Shown in pieces: positions 57,326 through 64,000 of a DNA stretch of 64,000 nucleotides. The notes under the pieces are model-generated. The model saw nothing but the letters and a program-made list of their open reading frames with translations, was not told the DNA's origin and did not search any database. Both the position numbers and the translations under genes were made by a program. The stretch is from Conchocele bisecta (taxonomy: Eukaryota; Mollusca; Bivalvia; Lucinida; Thyasiridae), in contig CM055274.1 in assembly GCA_029237695.1 (NCBI GenBank), positions 64,601,484 through 64,665,483 on the forward strand. Reading direction: 5' to 3'. Position 1 is the first letter of the stretch; each line of letters begins with the position of its first letter.

Positions 57326-57662
57326 TACAATGTGAAATTAATCAATCTATTTTAGAACTGGTGACCTTAACCTTGGGGGGACGAAGCCCAACTTCATCAG
57401 GTGAGTTCGCCCAATTGATATCGACACACCTATGAAGTTTAATGAAGATATTTCAAACGGTATACGACTTATGCTCGGAACAATAATTTTCTGCCCATCT
57501 CCCACCCACCCGCCGAACAGTATAATAATATGTCCAGTTTTTAAAAATGGGCACATTCAGCATTTAACATATATTGGATAATAATATAAGTTTTACTACA
57601 TGCATATAAGTTTTACTACATATTACATGTACCGGTACTTCCAAATTATATCAATATACATC
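57326..57662. repeat. Single satellite-type unit and AT-rich DNA
   Basis: gaactggtgaccttaacctt then gggggacgaagcccaac at about 57,355-57,395 looks like an isolated, diverged core unit. Then tacatgcatataagttttac is repeated around 57,585-57,620. Confidence 0.4.
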
Positions 57663-57709
57663 GTTTTAAAGTCACTCTTTTTATTTAATAAAAAGAGTGA
57701 CTTTAAAAC
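57663..57709. repeat. Perfect 47-bp palindrome
   Basis: Arms GTTTTAAAGTCACTCTTTTT(ATT) at 57,663-57,685 and the exact reverse complement at 57,687-57,709, with one T between. Symmetry continues imperfectly outwards (atacatc / aatgtgtatt). Confidence 0.95.
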
Positions 57710-57886
57710 AATGTGTATTAAATGTGCTTCCCTTCGGAGATTATTGGAAATTACTATATCATTATAGAAAGGTAATTACCAGGACGTACAACAGTGGTGT
57801 AACCAATGGGGTTATAAGGACTGCGAATGCACACTCGCCCCGCTCCCACCCCCACCCCTACCCCTACAAGGGTGGCCACAACTTAC

Positions 57887-58009
57887 CCAGACGCGGTCTA
57901 TGAATATGGCGAGCAGGATGAAGTGGAGCAGGGCCTGACCCTCAAAGATGCGCCAGATGTAAATCACGATCCACATGGAGCCCGAGTGGAGCGCCTCCGT
58001 CTGCACCCG
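57887..58009 (-). CDS. Candidate 123-bp exon of an unidentified membrane protein
   Basis: On the minus strand, TTTGTGCAG precedes and GTAAGTTG follows a fully open 41-codon segment, phase 0 at both sides. It starts RVQTEALHSG and continues SMWIVIYIWRIFEGQ, ALLHFILLAIFIDRVW. It is far more GC-rich than its surroundings and has strong hydrophobic runs, suggesting one to two membrane segments of a larger multi-pass protein. I do not recognise the family and name no gene. No adjacent exon was identified, which is expected if introns here are filled with transposons. What I see is the frame and both splice sites; that it is a real exon is inference. Confidence 0.55.
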
Positions 58010-58106
58010 CTGCACAAACATACCAAGTTGGAAGGTTTCAATCATTATAAGGAATTAGACGGCTACAATGTATCAAAAACAGCAATTTTCAGTTCCCGCC
58101 TTTTAA

Positions 58107-59110
58107 GGGTACATGCCCACTCAGTAGGCACAAAATGTTCTTTATATCAGAGACATCATCTGAGACATTTTCTGGCAAACTAAACATTCATTCACCATTA
58201 CCCCACGTATTGATTGGCATTATTATACATTTTATATCTGATGAAACTTTCCACACTGATATCAGGGGCGATAACAGTGTTTCCTTAAAATGTTAACGGA
58301 CATTACTATTTATTCTCTGTATTTATTTGTTGATGTGCAATGATTATACTTTATAATCAGTCGAAACTATTATTTTTTTCAGGTGACGCATTTAATTAGT
58401 ATAAATAATTAAAAAATATCATGTCTCATTTGCATATGAAAATAGCCTGATACCACCTTGCGTCACTATCAGTAAAATAAATATTACTACTGTCTGTTCC
58501 ACGTTTTGCTGCCGACGAACTTTTGGCTATTAAACATATTAAATCTAAAATATATATAAATGTAAGTAGATTTTCATCAATAACAAAAAAGTCACCCTCC
58601 CCAATTTTTTTTATTTCATGAAATTCCATCAAATATTGATTTTATTGCCAAAAAATGATTTTTCCTATGGGAATTTAACATGGGGGCTAAACATTAAAAA
58701 CAATTTTTTTTTTTTTATTTGTGGACCGATTTTCAAAATCTAAATTTTGTTTTCTTAATTACATCATTTCCACGCAGGTTTCGGAGTCAATTTACAAAAT
58801 TTTTCGTTTTTTGACTCCTCCCCCATGCTTCCTCCACTTTTCCCTTCATGTTAAATTCTCATAGGAAAATCGTTTTTTCGCTATAAAATCCATATTTGAT
58901 GGAATTTCATAAAAAAAAATTTTTTGGGGAGGGTGACTTGTTATTGATGAAAAAGTACTTACATTTAAATATTTTTTAGATTTAATGTGTTTAATAGCCA
59001 AAAGTTTGTCGGCAGAAAAACGTGGAACAGACAGTTAATGATTATATCTGTATAGCTGGTGGAATAGTGACACAAAGAGCATGTTGTGCCTACTGAGTGG
59101 GCATGTACCT
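58107..59110 (+). mobile_element. MITE family M with nested foldback element
   Basis: Starts GGGTACATGCCCACTCAGTA and ends CTGAGTGGGCATGTACCT, flanked by TTAA at 58,103-58,106 and 59,111-59,114. The first 380 bp follow the 48,109 copy, which is then interrupted at about 58,490 by an inverted-repeat element and resumes with agctggtggaatagtgacac at about 59,053. Confidence 0.8.
58490..59034. mobile_element. Foldback element with arms of about 200 bp
   Basis: Left CTGTCTGTTCCACGTTTTGC, right GCAGAAAAACGTGGAACAGACAG read inwards as the complement. The pairing continues through ttttggctattaaacatatt, tcaataacaaaaaagtcacc and cctatgggaatttaacatg against their inverted partners, leaving a loop of about 110 bp. 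It is absent from the M copy at 48,109. The flanks are CTA and TTA, perhaps a degenerate three-base duplication. Confidence 0.8.
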
Positions 59111-59176
59111 TTAACCCTCACTACGCGGGAGACGAAAATGGTCGTCTGATGTTTTTCATTTTTGCCTTAATTCTTA

Positions 59177-59263
59177 ACAAAAAACTTGTTTTGACAGCAC
59201 ATGAGAATCGTCTCCAGTGGAGACGATTCTCATGCGATGCCAAAACAGGTTTTTATCGAGAAA
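59177..59263. repeat. 87-bp hairpin
   Basis: aaaaacttgttttgacagca, catgagaatcgtctcc and its inverted partner ggagacgattctcatgcgat, gccaaaacaggttttta, around a 3-base centre (AGT). The arm sequence occurs singly at 5,938, 2,268, 49,718 and 49,840, so this is an inverted dimer of a dispersed motif. Confidence 0.8.
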
Positions 59264-59270
59264 TATTTAA

Positions 59271-59691
59271 ACTAGAAATGTGGCCTGTCGGCACACGAAT
59301 ACCCCCACAGGCAGCCAAAGAAAACGAGGCATTTTTGATTATAAGCCATTTAGCTGAGCGTTAAGGTTTCAAACGCATCAAGTCTGTGACCTTGACTCTG
59401 GGCAAAGTGTGATAATCCATGCATCGGTGTAGAAGATATAGAGCGGAAGGGAATTTCAATAGGTTTGACCTTTGACCTTCAACTGTGACCTTGACCTTGG
59501 ACGTAGGTGCGTGGTTATTGATCGCGACACACCTTCTCATCATGAGAAACATTTGTGCCAAGCCATTTGATAATCCATGCATGGGTGTAGAAGATATAGA
59601 GCGGAAGAGAATTTCCAACAGACCGACCGACCGACCAACAAGCTGACTCCTATATACCCCCTCAAACTTTGTTTGTAGGGGTATAATAAAA
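59271..59691 (+). mobile_element. Family A-type element, mosaic core
   Basis: 5' end ACTAGAAATGTGGCCTGTCG as in families A at 4,061 and 52,151. About one A-like unit is followed by a different core with two copies of gataatccatgcat plus gtgtagaagatatagagcgg. Then gaccgaccgacc and a 3' hairpin TATACCCCCTCAAAC..GTAGGGGTATA (59,653-59,685) ending AATAAAA. Confidence 0.65.
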
Positions 59692-59734
59692 CATTTCCAG
59701 CAGAAGACCAAATTTAATTCAGCACAGTAAGGGT

Positions 59735-59895
59735 TAAGGGTTAAGTCGTCCTACCATATAGGGACAGAACCGTGTTGCAAGTCAAATTTGAAGGACCAGT
59801 GGTATAGGAATATGTAAGCGCCAGTGGCGATTGAATCCATGACCTCTGATATTGATGTCCAGTGCTCTGCCAATTAAACCGTACAGACATAGCAA
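59735..59895 (-). mobile_element. tRNA-derived SINE, second type
   Basis: Minus strand: taattggcagagcactggac (A box TTGGCAGAGCACTGG) and aggtcatggattcaatcgcc (B box-like GGATTCAATCGCC). 3' part ggtaggacgacttaaccctt. It differs from the 50,712/57,137 SINE head. Confidence 0.6.
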
Positions 59896-60322
59896 TAATA
59901 GCATACATGTACAATACAACGCTAGTGTCTTTTGGTGTCAAGTTTATGAGGCAGGGCAAGTACATGCATAGTTTAAATTTATACAGTTTATTCCAAGGCT
60001 CACTAAGGAATTCCCACCATTTCTAAGCCAAACCTGATAAACTGAATATCAAAATACAGAAGCTTAGTATTCTATGTATGAGGTGATGGTTTATGTCAGG
60101 GACTGGTCAGGTACAGGTACATGTATACTGTCACTTTGGTTGAAGGAATACAGACTTGTTTATGTTGTGTCATCACAGGGACAATGAAAACCAGAAATGG
60201 CATCGTTAAATGAAGCTTATCCCCTCGCTGGCAGCCTTGATAATGATAAAAAAACACACAAGTCCTAAGTGACCTTGACCTTGGGCGGTCGAATGTGGGT
60301 CGTAATGGCAGCCTTGATAATA
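59896..60322. other. No supported gene
   Basis: No domain or splice evidence. One isolated gaccttgaccttgggcggtc motif at about 60,271 is a lone core remnant. Confidence 0.4.
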
Positions 60323-60376
60323 AACAAGAGGGCCATGATGGCCCTAATTCGCTCACCTGACTCCATGAACACCATA
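60323..60376 (+). mobile_element. Family C 5' end only
   Basis: ACAAGAGGGCCATGATGGCC, taattcgctcacctgactcc and atgaacacc, then unrelated sequence. It confirms the start of family C. Confidence 0.75.
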
Positions 60377-61168
60377 GTCCTGGAGCTCAGGGGGTTTCTG
60401 TGTGCGTGAAAACGACAGAATGTTTCTCTTCGGATTCTTACTCTGCAACACCTCACAAGCAAGAATCGCGAGGGTGGACATGCCAAAACAGGTAGACGAA
60501 TGCTGTGGCTGCCATTTTCCAAGATGGCCGCCATAGATTTGGAAATTATATTTAAATACAATTTATTTTATCAAAAGTAGATTTGTGTGAACACTAAAAC
60601 GCGATATATATCATTGGTAAACAAATAATTAAATATGCATCATATTCTTTTACATTCGGCTCAAACTTATTTTGAAAAACACAAAATGGCCGCCAAAAAT
60701 GATTGAAAACCTACCATATCCGATCATATTCACAATTGCTAATTGTTTAGGTTACTGTACGTATGTTGAACTATGAATATTAACATATATATTGACTTAT
60801 TAACATATTACGCGATGTCAGACGTATACACATGTTTACTTTTAACTAATAGACCACTTGTTTGCCATATTTTGGATACTATATGAAAATAAGATGTATT
60901 GATTCAAAAATGTATTTGAACAGCGCCTAAAGTTCTGAATGAATGCAAATGCCTTGTTACATACATACTTTGCCTAGAACGCTATTATTATTACAAAATG
61001 GCTGCCAAACCCTCAACAAACTAAAAGTACCGTTTGGTAGTTTACTTGGCCCCCGGGTGAGAAAAGCGCACATCCGCGTAGTCTGATCAAGGCATACGAT
61101 GTTCGCCATTCAATCAGCAACGTAGTCTTACCGCCAAGCTCAAAACGATTAAAATCAATAACTCCGTC
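60377..61168. other. No supported gene
   Basis: AT-rich. ccaagatggccgccatag at about 60,518 and aaaatggccgccaaaaatg at about 60,684 resemble the ggcggccatcttgga block of family C inverted, so part may be decayed C. Confidence 0.4.
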
Positions 61169-61260
61169 AGGGTTCAATTTTGGGGGCGACTTGGGCGAAG
61201 TCGTCGCTTTTTTTTCGCCCAAGTCGCCCTATTCGTCCGGTAAGGAGAAGTGCACTTCGC
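61169..61260 (+). mobile_element. hAT-like terminus with long hairpin
   Basis: CAGGGTTCAATTTTGGGGGC at 61,170 looks like a hAT-type end. It is followed by an inverted pair GGGCGACTTGGGCGA and TCGCCCAAGTCGCCC around a 16-base loop (61,184-61,229). No matching right end was found downstream. Confidence 0.45.
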
Positions 61261-61905
61261 CTTAAAAAATCTCGCAAAATATCGGAAATTTAAAAAAAAG
61301 CTGCAACCAAATTTGTTCAGGTAATCACCATTTCCCACCCAGTGACCTAAATCTCGCTAATTGCAGGCCTGCCAAACGGTTTACAATACCATTTGTTTTA
61401 CGAAACCCGATTGTTTGACCAAATTTCCATCACATCATTATGCGATTCACTAAAATCATGCCTACCCGCTGTGACAATAAAAGTCACGGATCGATTGTTT
61501 CAAAAATACCCTAGCCAAACATTGCTTCTGGCTACTGTAATTGTCAGTTCAAAACACGTGTTATTCTCGTGGCGAAGTTATTTATACAGTACAGCCAATC
61601 GCTGGTAAGTAAAGCATAAAGGCAGCCCTTAGTGGCATGATTGACAGGTTACTGTTGCGAAAGACGTCGGCAATAGATCTATCAGCGATTGTTCATGAAC
61701 CCGGTATAGTTAACTCCCTCCGAATACTCTCAACCAGACAAACAAACATATGCAAACACGCGTTTTAACAGGCGCCAGATGCGAGTCGTTTCTAAAAATT
61801 ATAAGCTGGGTCGCCCGGTGGCAAACAAATTTCGTAGTTGTCTACACACATTTTTGTCAGCTTATGACGCTTTGTGGGATACCATTTCCGAAATAAAAAT
61901 AGCAT
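61261..61905. other. No supported gene
   Basis: The open frame 61,393-61,608 has no recognised motif. Nothing else could be supported. Confidence 0.4.
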
Positions 61906-62935
61906 CCAATCGTTATGTGACCTTGACCTTGGGATCAGCGGGGGTTGGACAGTCGTAGATTTGTCACAGCATGATAGTACAACCTTAGAGGAATGCACAA
62001 GTGAAATAATAAGAATTTTCAATGAAGGAAATAGAAGTTATAACTTATTTCTCTGATGTTAAGTTTTGTAAAGAGACTAAGTATTTGACCTTGACATTGG
62101 GATCAGCGGGGGTTGGACGGACATAGATTTGGCACAGCATGGTATTAGAGCCTTACAGGAATGCATGTGTGAAATATTAAGAATTTTAGATGAAGGAAAT
62201 AGAAGATAGAACAATATTTCTCTGATGTTAAGTTTTGTAAAGAGACTAAGTATTTGACCTTGACCTTGGGATCAGCGGGGGTTGGACGGTCGTGGATTTG
62301 CCACAGCATGGTAGTAGAGCCTTACAGGAATGCATGTGTGAAATATTAAGCATTTTAGATGAAGGAAATAGAAATTAGAACAATATTTCTCTAATGTTCA
62401 GTTTTGTAAAGAGACTAAGTATTTGACCTTGACCTTGGTATCAGGGGGGGTTGGATGGTCGTGGATTTGGCACAGCATGGTAGTAGAGCCTTACAGGAAT
62501 GCATGTGCGAAATATTAAGCATTTTAGATGAAGGAAGTAGAAGTTATAACAATATTTCTCTGATGTTAAGTTTTGTAAAGAGACTAAGTATTTGACCTTG
62601 ACCTTGGGATCTGCGGGGGTTGGACGGTCGTGGATTTGGCACAGCATGGTATTAGAGCCTTACAGGAATGCATGTGTGAAATATTAAGCACTTTAGATGA
62701 AGGAAATAGAAGTTATAACAATATTTCTCTGATGTTAAGTTTAAGGACTAAGTATTTGACCTTGACCTTGGGATCTGCAGGGGTTGGACGGTCGTGGATT
62801 TGGTACAGCATGGTAGTAGAGCCTTACAGGAATGCATGTGTGAAATATCAAGCATTTTAGATGAAGGAAATAGAAGTTATAACAATATTTCTCTGATGTT
62901 AAGTTTACGGACGCACGGACGGACACACGGACGGA
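61906..62935 (+). mobile_element. Family E element with six core units
   Basis: Six units of about 168 bp: ttttgtaaagagactaagta, tttgaccttgaccttgggat, cagcgggggttggacggtcg, tggatttggcacagcatggt, gaatgcatgtgtgaaatatt, gaaggaaatagaagttataa. It ends in gacgcacggacggacacacg. Frames on both strands read through successive units and are artefacts. The 5' start is not identified. Confidence 0.8.
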
Positions 62936-63140
62936 CGTCTTTACTTTCAGTCTTTATTTTTAGCCACATAAAACGATGTTTTAGGTGGCTAATTGTAACC
63001 AACCCTATCCTTTAACAAGTCCATAACCCTGTGGGGCTAGCCACATAAGTACCCGAATGTCTGCCCGCACGGACGGACGGACGGACGGACGGACAATCTG
63101 ACTCCAGTATACCCCCCCACAACTCGTTGCGGGGGGTATA
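62936..63140 (+). mobile_element. Terminal-type hairpins and GACGG run
   Basis: ttagccacataaaacg / ttttaggtggctaa forms a hairpin at 62,961-62,994, and agccacataagtacccgaat recurs at 63,041. (GACG)n at 63,070-63,093 and a 3' hairpin TATACCCCCCCACAACTCGT..GGGGGGTATA (63,108-63,140) followed by AATA. It looks like the 3' end of another core-less member of the same class. Confidence 0.6.
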
Positions 63141-64000
63141 AATAACAAGGCGTTCAATGAAAGGAAACAGAAGTTATAAGACATTTACCCAACGTTAAGT
63201 TTATGAATGTGCCAAGTTCGTTACCTTGACCTTGGGGTAAGGGCTGGGTGGTGGCTCATGGATTTGCTACAGCATGATAGAGGGTCATCTGAGGAATGCA
63301 TGTATGAAATAACAAGGTGTTCCATGAAAGGAAACAGAAGTTACAAGACATTTACCCAACATTAAGTTCATGAATGTGCCAAGTTTGTGACATTGACCTT
63401 GGGGTAAGGGCTAGGTGGTGGGTCATGGATTTGTTACAGCATGATAGAGGGTCATCTGAGGAATGCATGTATGAAATAGCAAGGCGTTCCATGAAAGGAA
63501 ACAGAGAAGTTATAAGACATTTACCCAACGTTAAGTTTATGAATGTGCCAAGTTTGTGACCTTGACCTTGGGGTAAGGGCTTGGTGGTGGGTCAAGGATT
63601 TGCTACAGCATGATAGAGGGTCATCTGAGGAATGCATGTATGAAATAACAAGGTGTTCCATGAAAGGAAACAGAAGTTATAAGACATTTACCCAACGTTA
63701 AGTTTATGAATGTGCCAAGTTTGTGACCTTGACCTTGGGGTAAGGGCTGGGTAGTGGGTCATGGCTTTGCTACAGCATGATAGAGGGTCATCTGAGGAAT
63801 GCATGTATGAAATATCAAGGCGTTGCATGAAAGGAAACAGATGTTATAAGAAATTTACCCCACGTTAAGTTTATGAATGTGCCAAGTTTATGACCTTGAC
63901 CTTGGAGTAAGGGTTGGGTGGTGGGTCATGGATTTGCTACAACATGATAGAGGGTCATCTGAGGAATGCATGTATGAAATAACAAGGTGTTCCATGAAAG
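63141..64000 (+). repeat. Family F satellite, running out of the window
   Basis: Five units of about 167 bp with ggcgttccatgaaaggaaac, agacatttacccaacgttaa, tttgtgaccttgaccttggg and cagcatgatagagggtcatc, essentially the unit of 31,780-32,440. It lies directly after another element's 3' hairpin, and its own ends are not in view. Confidence 0.8.

Noticed and set aside
61906..62935. Promoter or enhancer of a host gene with multiple hormone response elements
   Set aside because: The half-sites lie in a transposable satellite found all over the window and no adjacent gene is visible. I kept the motif as a finding about the elements only.

Overview
This window looks like repeat-dense nuclear DNA from an animal, most likely a bivalve mollusc. 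That is an inference from AT-rich DNA, spliceosomal-type splice sites, degenerate LINE, hAT and SINE remnants, and several dispersed families that begin ACAAGA plus a hairpin and carry TGACCTTGACCTTGG core repeats, a style I associate with bivalve genomes. I see no intact conventional gene, rRNA, tRNA gene, CRISPR array or operon. The only good candidate for a host coding exon is a 123-bp open segment with canonical splice sites on the minus strand at 57,887-58,009.

Layout. 1-15.3 kb: DNA-transposon remnants and four core-repeat families (called G, A, B and C here), then two tandem copies of a family H that ends in GTCTCACCCAC inverted repeats. 15.365-29.240 kb: one very large tandem array built from an 80-bp Tigger/pogo-like miniature element and its 55-bp deletion derivative. 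The array is split at 18,930-20,073 by a 5'-truncated LINE (12-bp target duplication) and at 21,935-26,325 by a composite insertion (TCTA duplication) that itself contains nested elements. 29.7-32.5 kb: family F, split by a dead hAT element that still carries transposase pieces. 33.6-35.4 kb: a decayed L1/Tx1-like LINE. 35.8-44.2 kb: family D satellite of about 158/181 bp with a nested family C copy. 44.5-47.7 kb: a TA-flanked inverted-repeat element with a nearly pure poly-C tract of about 480 bp. 48.1-51.5 kb: a TTAA-flanked miniature element, then a second L1/Tx1-like LINE split by a 2.17-kb hAT. 51.5-56.6 kb: families B and A, a roughly 185-bp satellite, LINE and SINE pieces and two more hAT elements. 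56.6-59.7 kb: a 47-bp palindrome, the candidate exon, and a TTAA element with a nested foldback element. 59.7-64 kb: SINE, hAT end, and satellite families E and F.

Two themes unify the window. First, families A to G appear to be variations on one design: a 5' start (A(C)AAGA or ACTAGA, plus a short hairpin), a tandem core of usually 160-190 bp, a GACGG or GACGCC simple repeat, and a GC-rich 3' hairpin followed by TAAAA. This suits non-autonomous Helitron/Helentron-like elements (HINE or pearl type). Nearly all cores carry direct or everted AGGTCA half-sites, the recognition unit of nuclear receptors. Second, the nesting is recorded by clean target duplications, including five CAGGG-ended hAT-like elements with exactly 5-bp duplications, so the order of many insertions can be read. 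Two stretches (about 36.5-38.7 kb and 28.05-28.45 kb) have unusually many small indels and may reflect poor consensus quality.
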